From an uncultured Bacilli bacterium (lineage in GTDB: Bacteria; Bacillota_I; Bacilli_A; RF39; UBA660): a stretch of 34,412 nt of DNA. Positions 1-7,018 of the stretch are shown piece after piece (positions within the stretch are counted from its first letter, which is position 1; each line of letters begins with the position of its first letter). The stretch lies in contig CANRPZ010000003.1 in NCBI GenBank assembly GCA_947632625.1, positions 1-34,412 of the forward strand, in the 5' to 3' direction. Made by a program: the position numbers and the translations under genes. The notes beneath the pieces were generated by a model, which saw nothing but the letters and a program-made list of their open reading frames with translations, was not told the DNA's origin and ran no database searches.

Positions 1-725
1 ATTCTTTTGACTATTATAGTTTATGGGAAGAAATTAACAATGAAAATTTTAATTCCGTGGAATCCCACAGAATTAAAATTGCTGAAGTTCCATATAATAG
101 ATTTACTATGACCCCAAATAAATGGCAAAAAAATTTTAATGCTATTGGCATTATTCCAAGTAGTGGAAAATATAGTAAAGGTACTTTTGCTCATCCAGAT
201 ATTGCTTTTGAATTTGCCAGTTGGCTATCACCCGAATTTAAATTATATTTAATAACTGAATTTGAAAGATTAAAAACGAATGAAGCTTATCAATATAAAG
301 TTGAGTGGAATGCTACTAGACTTTTATCAAAAGTTAATTATGTAGTTCATACAGATGCAATTAAGAAATGCATAGTTCCAACTTTATCTGAAAAACAAAA
401 ACAGTTAGTTTATGCAGAAGAAGCTGATGTATTAAATGTTGCATTATTTGGAATGACCGCAAAAGAATGGCGAGAAAATAATCCGGAACTTGCAGAAAAT
501 GGAAATTTAAGAGATTATACAGATTTACTTCATTTAGTAATTTTAAATAATTTACAAAACACAAATGCAGAATTAATTGAAGAAAAAGTCCCTCAAAGAG
601 AAAGACTTATTAGATTAAACAATTCAGCAAGAAGACAAATGGAAGCATTAAAAGATAATAAAAGTCTTAAAGATTTAGAATTATTACAAAAGCAAGTTAA
701 TAAGAATAAGTTGATTGAACAATAA
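1..725 (+). CDS. KilA-N domain protein, 5' end cut by the window
   Basis: The reading frame is open from base 3, so the GTG at 57 is probably internal and the true start lies outside the window. Residues before and after that GTG (LWEEINNENFN, then FTMTPNKWQ, NAIGII, GTFAHPDIAFEFASWLSPEF) read as a continuous KilA-N domain, a DNA-binding module common in phage and mobile-element regulators. A charged, helical C-terminal part follows (about residues 120-222 counted from the GTG). The family occurs in prophages and as lone chromosomal genes; the target is not known. A good promoter for the next gene lies in its last codons. Family call is firm, function is not. Confidence 0.85.
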   Translation, partial: SFDYYSLWEEINNENFNSVESHRIKIAEVPYNRFTMTPNKWQKNFNAIGIIPSSGKYSKGTFAHPDIAFEFASWLSPEFKLYLITEFERLKTNEAYQYKVEWNATRLLSKVNYVVHTDAIKKCIVPTLSEKQKQLVYAEEADVLNVALFGMTAKEWRENNPELAENGNLRDYTDLLHLVILNNLQNTNAELIEEKVPQRERLIRLNNSARRQMEALKDNKSLKDLELLQKQVNKNKLIEQ

Positions 726-739
726 AAAAATTATATAAT
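711..739 (+). promoter_or_regulatory. Sigma-A type promoter for the gene at 877
   Basis: TTGATT (711-716), a 17-nt spacer, then TATAAT (734-739). The -35 lies inside the end of the KilA-N gene. A transcript would start near 746 and carry the 779-801 hairpin in its leader. Confidence 0.6.
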
Positions 740-778
740 TAAGTTGGTAAAAGAATGTTGAAAATTTCCTCATATATA

Positions 779-801
779 CCTCATTTTATTAAAAAATGAG
801 G
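779..801. repeat. Hairpin in leader of the gene at 877
   Basis: CCTCATTTT (779-787) and AAAATGAGG (793-801) form a 9-bp stem with a 5-nt loop. No good U tract follows, so it is a weak terminator at best. Further copies of TTTCCTCA lie at about 766 and TTTCCTCAA at about 817, so alternative pairings with the single ATGAGG are possible. Confidence 0.45.
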
Positions 802-876
802 AAAAATACCTTGCAATTTCCTCAATATCAATATTATATGAGTAAAATTGTGAGAAAAATGAAAGGTGGTTTTGGT

Positions 877-1464
877 ATGAATAAAGAAATATTACAACAA
901 ATAAAACGAGAGTATCACTTATTAAGCTTAAATGAGTCATTAGATAAAATAGAGAATTGTTATAAAGAATCTTACATTCTTGAAAAAATTATTAATAAAT
1001 ATGGTAAGGGATTAATTGAGGAAACCAACAACTTATGGTTCTGGTTTTTAGATGTTTCCATAAGTCAATACGAAAAGATATTTAGAAAAACATTAGAAAA
1101 AACGGATAAAGATAGAATGGTGTCTGTATATTTAGACCTTGAAAATTCTCAAAGAATACTTGTCATTTCTTTAGAAGAACAAGTGGCTTTTGAAACTAAA
1201 AATAAAGTAATAAGAGGTAAAAGAACAATAGAGGATGCCGAGGATCGTTATTTTAATACAAGATTTGAATATTTTAATTTATGTATTCATGAAGGACAAG
1301 AGATAGCGATAAAAACAATATTACATGAAGAAGATTGTCGACTTGAGGAAGCTAAAAAAATTAGAAATGAAAAGATAAAAAAGCTAAATGACGTATTGAA
1401 ATATCATTTAATTTCCAAAGATGAATATGAAAAAGAAAGACAACTTGTTTTATCAAAAAAATAA
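877..1464 (+). CDS. Hypothetical protein, 195 aa
   Basis: Not recognised. The frame is open from 796, but the ATG at 877 is preceded by GAAAGGTGG (861-869) at good spacing, so I start there; the upstream codons look like leader. The product is soluble, rich in Lys, Glu and Ile, with long predicted helices, no signal peptide and no membrane segment. It lies between a KilA-N gene and a reductase-like gene and has its own promoter (711-739). The last 30 residues (EEAKKIRNEKIKKLNDVLKY and onward) look like an SHOCT-type short helix, only a resemblance. An accessory or mobile origin is possible from the neighbours. Confidence 0.6.
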   Translation: MNKEILQQIKREYHLLSLNESLDKIENCYKESYILEKIINKYGKGLIEETNNLWFWFLDVSISQYEKIFRKTLEKTDKDRMVSVYLDLENSQRILVISLEEQVAFETKNKVIRGKRTIEDAEDRYFNTRFEYFNLCIHEGQEIAIKTILHEEDCRLEEAKKIRNEKIKKLNDVLKYHLISKDEYEKERQLVLSKK

Positions 1465-1500
1465 GTAAAAATATTAAAAGAGAAAAGGATGGATTTAATT

Positions 1501-2193
1501 ATGGAAAGACCTATCACAACTTTATTTATGTTAGAATCTTTGGATGGTAAAATTAATAGCGGTAATAATGATGCATTAGATGCAGATAAAGATTGGTGCA
1601 AAATAGATGGAGTAAAAGAAGGATTACCACAATATTATGATATTGAAGCGACCACAGATATTTATTCCTTAAACACAGGACGTGTTATGGCTAAAATTGG
1701 TGTTAATGAAAGAAAAGAATTTCATGAAAAAATAGACATAAGATTTATAATTATAGATAATAAGCCTCATTTAAATGAAAATGGAATTAATTATTTATGC
1801 TATTGGGTAGAAAAATTAATTTTGGTAACCACTAATAAAAATCATATTGCCTTTTCATTAAAAGAAAAATATGAGAATTTAGATATAATTTATTACAATA
1901 ACTTGGATTTAAAAAAATTATTATTTGATATAAAAGAAAAATATAACGCTGAAAGAATTACAATTCAATCTGGTGGAAATTTAAATGGTTTATTTTTAAG
2001 AGAAAATTTAATCGATTATGTTAATATAGTAATTGCTCCTTTATTAGTTGGAGGGCATGATACATCAACTTTGATTGATGGAGAAGCAATAAGTAAAGTT
2101 GAAGATTTAAACAAATTAAGAGCATTAGAATTGATTGAATGTAATAAACTAAATAATTCGTATATTCAGTTAATTTATAAAGTAAAAAAATAA
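1501..2193 (+). CDS. RibD C-terminal / dihydrofolate-reductase-like protein
   Basis: A 230-aa single-domain protein of the RibD-C/DHFR-like fold. Visible marks are the N-terminal strand RPITTLFMLESLDGKI (the usual 'SLDGxI' of RibD reductases), the central ERITIQSGGNLNG with a glycine-rich NADPH-binding turn, and DYVNIVIAPLLVGG near the C-terminus. In RibD this domain reduces the ribosylamino-pyrimidine of riboflavin synthesis, but stand-alone copies act on unknown substrates and no other rib genes are near. Start: ATG at 1489 touches its Shine-Dalgarno, whereas ATG at 1501 lies about 9 nt after AAGGATGG, so 1501 is preferred. It follows the 877 gene by 36 nt and is probably co-transcribed. 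Confidence 0.8.
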   Translation: MERPITTLFMLESLDGKINSGNNDALDADKDWCKIDGVKEGLPQYYDIEATTDIYSLNTGRVMAKIGVNERKEFHEKIDIRFIIIDNKPHLNENGINYLCYWVEKLILVTTNKNHIAFSLKEKYENLDIIYYNNLDLKKLLFDIKEKYNAERITIQSGGNLNGLFLRENLIDYVNIVIAPLLVGGHDTSTLIDGEAISKVEDLNKLRALELIECNKLNNSYIQLIYKVKK

Positions 2194-2366
2194 GGTATTC
2201 TATAAATATAGCAAGAGAAATTATGAAATTATATAATCAATTTTTTAGTAGTTTTAAAAATGCCAAGTAAGAACGTAGGATTATGATAAAATTTTTAAGG
2301 CAAATCATAACATGTTCTTAATTCTTAGAGGTTGATTAAATAAAAAAGTAAAGCAAGATTATAAGA
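2194..2366. other. Non-coding stretch upstream of prfB with an imperfect inverted repeat
   Basis: No supported gene. AAGAAC (2269-2274) and TTATGAT (2281-2287) pair with ATCATAA (2304-2310) and GTTCTT (2314-2319), giving a two-part hairpin with an asymmetric internal loop and a 16-nt apical loop. No U tract follows. It could be a weak terminator of the 1501 gene or a protein-binding site. Confidence 0.3.
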
Positions 2367-2395
2367 TTGTTTAATTATAAGAATGATAGTATACT
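2367..2395 (+). promoter_or_regulatory. Promoter of prfB
   Basis: TTGTTT (2367-2372), 17-nt spacer, TATACT (2390-2395). The start point would be near 2402, giving a leader of about 58 nt that includes the displaced Shine-Dalgarno and hairpin at 2421-2449. Confidence 0.55.
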
Positions 2396-2420
2396 TTATT
2401 TAGTAAAATAAAAAATAAAG

Positions 2421-2449
2421 AAAGGAAAGTAATCGATTTTAAGATTACT
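2421..2449 (+). promoter_or_regulatory. prfB Shine-Dalgarno followed by a spacer hairpin
   Basis: AAAGGA (2421-2426) is the only Shine-Dalgarno in the leader but lies 33 nt before the ATG at 2460. The gap contains a 7-bp stem, AGTAATC (2428-2434) with GATTACT (2443-2449), loop of 8 nt. Removing the stem-loop leaves about 11 nt, normal spacing. An in-frame TAA at 2430 rules out an upstream start apart from a rare ATT at 2436. Confidence 0.5.
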
Positions 2450-2459
2450 AAAACATACC

Positions 2460-3549
2460 ATGGACAAAAAAGAATTATTAAATACTTTAAATCAATTGTT
2501 AGAAAAAGTAGATGAATTAGGGAGGGGACTTTGACTTACCCCAAAAAGAAAAAAGAATACAAGAATTAGAACAAAAAGTTAATGATGAAAATTTTTGGCA
2601 AAACGTTGAAGAATCGACCAGCGTGAATCAAGAATTAACAGCTTTAAAAAAAGAAAGAGATTTTTTTATACAAACGAAAAAAAGTTTGGAAGAAGATATA
2701 GAACTTATTGATATTATAGAAGAACATGAACTTGAAAACTTAAAAAAAGAAATAGACGTTTTAGAACAAGAAATAAAAAATCTAGAAATCAATTGTTTGT
2801 TAAGTAAAGAATTTGACCAATTAAACTGTTATCTAGAAATTCATCCTGGCGCTGGTGGAACAGAGTCTTGTGATTGGGCAAGTATGCTAGCTCGTATGTA
2901 TACAAGATTTTGTGAAAGCAATCATTATAATTACGAAATTATAGAAAGTCAAAAAGGTGAAGAAGCGGGGCTTAAAAGTTTTACTATGTATATAAAAGGA
3001 TTATATGCTTATGGTTATTTAAAAAATGAAAAAGGAATTCATAGATTGGTACGTATTTCTCCTTTTGATTCAAATAAAAGACGTCATACCTCTTTTGCAT
3101 CTGTTTTAGTAACCCCTGAATATAAACATACCATTTCGGTGGACATTAAAGAAAGTGATTTAAAAATAGATGTTTATCACTCAAGTGGAGCTGGTGGTCA
3201 AAGTGTAAACACATCAAATTCAGCTGTTAGAATTACCCACTTACCAACCAAAATTGTTGTGACTTGTCAAAATGAACGAAGCCAAATGCAAAATAAAGAG
3301 CAAGCTATGAAAATGTTAAGAAATAAACTTTATGAATTAGAATTACAAAAACAAGAACAACAACAAAATAATTTAAAAGGAACAATCCAAAATATTGAGT
3401 TTGGTAATCAAATTCGTAGTTATGTTTTAGAACCTTATAAATTAATAAAGGATCATCGTAGTGGCTATGAAACTAGCGATGTTTTAAAAGTACTAGACGG
3501 TGATTTATTGCCAATTTTAGAATCCGTTTTAAAAAATAAAAAAGAATAA
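2460..3549 (+). CDS. prfB: Peptide chain release factor 2 (programmed +1 frameshift)
   Basis: RF2 releases the peptide at UGA and UAA codons. Translation starts at ATG 2460, reads 24 codons to CTT (2529-2531), meets an in-frame TGA (2532-2534) and shifts +1 to continue at GAC 2533, giving 362 aa, the normal RF2 size. Residues 1-24 align with Bacillus RF2 in length and pattern, which fixes the start. The UGA-reading motif SPF is at 200-202 and the catalytic GGQ at 245-247 (SSGAGGQSVN). The N-terminal domain is helical and Lys/Glu rich. The frameshift gives autoregulation: low RF2 lets ribosomes pause at TGA and shift. In many Firmicutes prfB follows secA; here unrelated accessory-type genes precede it. 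Very sure of the call. Confidence 0.97.
2520..2535 (+). promoter_or_regulatory. prfB: Programmed +1 ribosomal frameshift site of prfB
   Basis: GGGAGG (2520-2525) acts as an internal Shine-Dalgarno, followed by a 3-nt spacer GGA and the slippery CTT TGA C (2529-2535). Spacing of 3 nt to CTT matches the classical E. coli site. Confidence 0.93.
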
Positions 3550-3550
3550 A

Positions 3551-3579
3551 TTGCATTTTTCATTATTTCGTTTTACAAT
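3551..3579 (+). promoter_or_regulatory. Promoter of tilS-ftsH
   Basis: TTGCAT (3551-3556), 17-nt spacer, TACAAT (3574-3579), between prfB and tilS. Confidence 0.5.
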
Positions 3580-3600
3580 AAGACAAATCTAGGTGGTAAT

Positions 3601-4944
3601 ATGAAAAACACATTAGAATTTATAAGAAAAATATTAGAAAAAAATTCAACAATTGTCTTGGGACTTTCTGGAGGTCCTGATTCAATGTGTCTTTTTAACA
3701 TTCTTTTAAAATTTAAAGAAGAATATAATTTAAAAATTATTTGTGCTCATGTAAATCACAACGTAAGAAAAGAAAGTAAAGAAGAAGAAGAATTTGTCAA
3801 AAAAATTGTTTTAAAAAATAATTGCTTATTTGAAACCACAAAATTAAATCTTAATCATAAAAATTTTGAAGCCAATGCCAGAAAAGAAAGATATGCCTTT
3901 TTTAATGAAATGGTAAAAAAATATCAAGCAAAATATTTAATGACGGCTCATCATGGCGATGATTTGGTAGAGACAATTTTAATGCATATGACTAGAGGAA
4001 GCCATTTTTATGGATATTGTGGATTTAAAAAAATTACTCATTTTGATAATTTTTCTTTAGTAAGACCCCTAATATATCTAACCAAAGAGGATATTTTAAA
4101 CTATTGCAAAGAAAATAAAATTTCTTATTGCCTTGATAAAACAAATGATAGCGATGTACACACAAGAAATCGATATCGAAAAGTTATTTTGCCATTTTTA
4201 AAAAAAGAAAATAAAAATGTTCATTTAAAATATTTGCAATTTAGTGAAGAAATTGAAACTATAGAGGATTATTTACAAAAAAAGACATTAGATGCCTTGA
4301 CGAAAATTAGGAGTTTTGATAAAGTAAATTTGCACGAATTAAATAAGCTTGAACCGCTTATAAAAAAACGTGTCCTTGAGTATATATTAAAAGAAGAGTA
4401 CCAAAACGATATTATACTTATAACGAATAAACATATTAAAGCGATAATTGCTCTATGCACATCAAATAAAGCCAATACTAGTATCGATTTACCTCTTCAA
4501 AAAAAGGCTATAAAAGAATACAACCTACTATACTTTAGTAATAAAAAAAATCCAAAAAGAGAAGAATATATATTAGAAGATGAAATAATATTAAATGAAC
4601 ACGAAAAAATTATAAAAGTAAAAGATTCTGATATTTTGAAAAGTAATTATTTAATAAGATTAAATTCTCAAGAAATTTCTCTTCCCTTAAAAGTCCGATT
4701 TAAAAAAGATCAAGATAGGATGGCAGTAAAAAATTTAAAAGGACATAAAAAATTGAAAGATATTTTTATAGATGAAAAAGTACCTTTAAGTAAGAGAAAT
4801 CAATATCCTATAGTAGTAGATAATAAAAACACGATTCTTTGGGTACCAGGTTTAAAAAAATCAAAGTTTGATAAAAATAAAGATGAATTTTATGATATAA
4901 TATATAAGTATGTAATTGATAAGGAGGATTATAATGAAAAATAA
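3601..4944 (+). CDS. tilS: tRNA(Ile)-lysidine synthetase
   Basis: TilS converts C34 of the tRNA-Ile2 anticodon CAU to lysidine using ATP and lysine, letting it read AUA. This matters in an AT-rich genome, where ATA codons are frequent. The ATP-binding P-loop SGGPDS is at residues 23-28, followed by HVNHNVR, the THAH-type motif [11 protein letters not shown] and RNRYR. The C-terminal half is the less conserved TilS substrate-binding region ending with a strand-rich domain ([31 protein letters not shown]). Length 447 aa is normal. Shine-Dalgarno AGGTGG before ATG 3601. The gene overlaps ftsH by 11 nt, the order tilS-ftsH being common in Firmicutes (hpt, often between them, is absent). Confidence 0.95.
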   Translation: MKNTLEFIRKILEKNSTIVLGLSGGPDSMCLFNILLKFKEEYNLKIICAHVNHNVRKESKEEEEFVKKIVLKNNCLFETTKLNLNHKNFEANARKERYAFFNEMVKKYQAKYLMTAHHGDDLVETILMHMTRGSHFYGYCGFKKITHFDNFSLVRPLIYLTKEDILNYCKENKISYCLDKTNDSDVHTRNRYRKVILPFLKKENKNVHLKYLQFSEEIETIEDYLQKKTLDALTKIRSFDKVNLHELNKLEPLIKKRVLEYILKEEYQNDIILITNKHIKAIIALCTSNKANTSIDLPLQKKAIKEYNLLYFSNKKNPKREEYILEDEIILNEHEKIIKVKDSDILKSNYLIRLNSQEISLPLKVRFKKDQDRMAVKNLKGHKKLKDIFIDEKVPLSKRNQYPIVVDNKNTILWVPGLKKSKFDKNKDEFYDIIYKYVIDKEDYNEK

Positions 4945-6913
4945 TAACAATACAATTAAAAACTTATTCCCTTATTTGGTATTAATAGTAGTTATCTTTT
5001 TTGTATTAACTGTATTAAACTTTGGGGGGACAATAAATCATAGTTTAACAACTGGAGAACTTTTAAGTGAATTAGAAAAAAGTAACGTTACAGAAATTAC
5101 AATTACACCTAAAAGTAATGATTCTGTATATTATATTGAAGGAAAATTAGCAAACTATAAAGAAAAAGAAAGCTTTTCTGCTAAAGTTGTCGAAGAGGAT
5201 TTAACAGAAATAACCAATTATGCTAAAGAACATGATTTAGAGGTTTATGAAACCAATAAAGATCCAGGTTCTATATCTTTAATTTATATAATTGTGAATT
5301 TCTTACCTTTAGTCCTTATTATTGGAGCTTCTTACATTTTAATTACGAAAATGGCTGGAAGCAATAAAAATTCTATGGACTTTGGAAGAAGCCGTGCTAG
5401 ACTATCTGAAGATGGTGGTTCAACTAAATTTAGTGATGTAGCAGGACTTAAAGAAGAAAAAGAAGAGGTTGCTGAACTAATTGATTTCTTAAAAAATCCT
5501 AAAAAATTCCAAAAGTTAGGAGCAAGAATTCCGAAAGGTGTTTTATTAGTTGGTCCTCCAGGAACAGGTAAAACTTTACTTGCAAAAGCAGTTGCAGGAG
5601 AAGCCAATGTACCTTTCTATTACATTAGTGGATCTGATTTTGTGGAATTATTTGTCGGTGTTGGTGCAAGTCGTGTAAGAGATATGTTTAAAGAAGCCAA
5701 AAAGAATGCACCATGTCTAATCTTTATAGATGAAATTGATGCCGTAGGTCGTCAACGTGGAGCAGGTCTTGGTGGAGGTCACGATGAACGTGAACAAACA
5801 TTAAACCAATTGCTTACTGAAATGGATGGATTTGGAGCGAATGAAGGAATTATTATTATTGCTGCAACCAATAGACCGGATGTTTTAGACCCAGCTCTAT
5901 TGAGACCAGGAAGATTTGATAGACAAGTTACTGTTAATTTACCAGATACAAAAGAACGTGAAGCAATTTTAAAAGTTCATGCTAAAAATAAAATTCTTGA
6001 TAAATCAGTAAGTTTAGAAAATGTTAGTGCTAGAACTCCAGGCTTTAGTGGTGCTGATCTTGAAAACTTACTTAACGAAGCCGCTTTACTTGCTGTAAGA
6101 AAAGATGAAGAAGCCATTACAATGGATGATATTGATGAAGCAACGGATCGTGTATTAATGGGTCCAGCCAAAACAAGTCGTAAAATAACAGATAAAGAAA
6201 AGAAACTTGTAAGTATTCATGAATCTGGTCATGCAGTTATAGGTATTAAATTAGAAGATGCCAACGAGGTTCATAAAATAACGATTATTCCACGTGGTAT
6301 GGCTGGTGGTTATACGATGATGCTTCCAAAAGAAGAAAAAATATCTGTTATGACCGAAAAAGAATTACTCGCAACAATTACTGGTTTACTTGGTGGTCGT
6401 GCTGCTGAAGAATTATTTTTAGGAGAAATAACAACTGGAGCAAGCGATGATTTTAAAAAGGCTACCAATATAGCACGTAGTATGGTTTCTGAATATGGTA
6501 TGAGTGAACTTGGTCCAATGCAATACGAACAAAAAAGCGAAGGTGTCTTTTTAGGTAGAGATTATAATAAAACGAAAAATTATTCTGATCAAGTTGCTTT
6601 AGAAATTGATAGAGAGGTTCGTAAAATTATTGAAAACTGTTATAAAGATGCTAAAAGAATTTTAAGTGAAAATGAAGATTTAGTAATGACATTAAGTAAA
6701 GCTTTAATTGAAAAGGAAACGTTAACTAAAGAAGAAATTGAATCACTTGTAACCACTGGTAAAATAGAAGAGAATTTAGAACCTTTGAAAGAAGATGAAC
6801 CTTCCTTACTAAAATTAAGAGAAATTGCTAAAGCTAATAAAATTAAAGGTTATACAAAAATGACCAAAGAAGAATTAGAAGAAGCTATTAAAGATTTAGA
6901 TAGTTTAAAATAA
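4934..6913 (+). CDS. ftsH: ATP-dependent membrane zinc metalloprotease FtsH
   Basis: FtsH extracts and degrades membrane and some soluble proteins. ATG 4934 follows AAGGAGG (4921-4927) with 6-nt spacing; the TTG at 4916 would include the Shine-Dalgarno and is rejected. The 659-aa product has TM1 about 11-30, an external domain, TM2 about 115-138, Walker A GPPGTGKT (207-214), Walker B LIFIDEID (262-269), the second region of homology [18 protein letters not shown], zinc site HESGH (429-433) and the acidic ligand region in TGASDDF (501-507). After the protease domain there is an extra tail, about 623-659 ([20 protein letters not shown], then KEELEEAI), which looks like a Rho N-terminal/SAP-like helical module and is not usual for FtsH. 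It overlaps tilS, implying coupling. A terminator overlaps the stop codon. Confidence 0.97.
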   Translation: MKNNNNTIKNLFPYLVLIVVIFFVLTVLNFGGTINHSLTTGELLSELEKSNVTEITITPKSNDSVYYIEGKLANYKEKESFSAKVVEEDLTEITNYAKEHDLEVYETNKDPGSISLIYIIVNFLPLVLIIGASYILITKMAGSNKNSMDFGRSRARLSEDGGSTKFSDVAGLKEEKEEVAELIDFLKNPKKFQKLGARIPKGVLLVGPPGTGKTLLAKAVAGEANVPFYYISGSDFVELFVGVGASRVRDMFKEAKKNAPCLIFIDEIDAVGRQRGAGLGGGHDEREQTLNQLLTEMDGFGANEGIIIIAATNRPDVLDPALLRPGRFDRQVTVNLPDTKEREAILKVHAKNKILDKSVSLENVSARTPGFSGADLENLLNEAALLAVRKDEEAITMDDIDEATDRVLMGPAKTSRKITDKEKKLVSIHESGHAVIGIKLEDANEVHKITIIPRGMAGGYTMMLPKEEKISVMTEKELLATITGLLGGRAAEELFLGEITTGASDDFKKATNIARSMVSEYGMSELGPMQYEQKSEGVFLGRDYNKTKNYSDQVALEIDREVRKIIENCYKDAKRILSENEDLVMTLSKALIEKETLTKEEIESLVTTGKIEENLEPLKEDEPSLLKLREIAKANKIKGYTKMTKEELEEAIKDLDSLK

Positions 6914-6929
6914 TCTAAATCTTTTTTTC
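6892..6929 (+). terminator. Rho-independent terminator of ftsH
   Basis: Perfect 10-bp stem AGATTTAGAT (6892-6901) with ATCTAAATCT (6913-6922), 11-nt loop, then a T tract. The stem includes the last ftsH codons and stop. Confidence 0.8.
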
Positions 6930-6937
6930 TGATTTAA

Positions 6938-6966
6938 TTGCAAAAGTAAAAAGAGTTTAGTATAAT
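6938..6966 (+). promoter_or_regulatory. Promoter of the surface lectin-like gene
   Basis: TTGCAA (6938-6943), 17-nt spacer, TATAAT (6961-6966). The transcript start near 6973 lies just before the strong Shine-Dalgarno AGGAGGA (6978-6984). Confidence 0.6.
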
Positions 6967-6978
6967 TAAATTAACATA

Positions 6979-7018
6979 GGAGGAAAAAGAATTATGAAGA
7001 AAAGAAATAGAATCCTCC
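6979..7018 (+). promoter_or_regulatory. Possible Shine-Dalgarno sequestration and competing G-tract pairing
   Basis: GGAGGA (6979-6984), the Shine-Dalgarno, is exactly complementary to TCCTCC (7013-7018) within the first codons. The same TCCTCCC (7013-7019) could instead pair with the G10 tract (7036-7045), next to the small stem CCGAA (7022-7026)/TTCGG (7033-7037). The complementarity is visible; a switch is inference. Confidence 0.35.

Noticed and set aside
2223-2270. A 14-codon ORF (ATG 2223 to TAA) upstream of prfB
   Set aside because: Too short, poor Shine-Dalgarno and no leader-peptide pattern.
2532-2534. TGA in prfB as evidence of TGA-to-Trp recoding or of a pseudogene
   Set aside because: It lies in the classical RF2 frameshift context and the +1 frame restores the conserved protein; Trp is TGG throughout.
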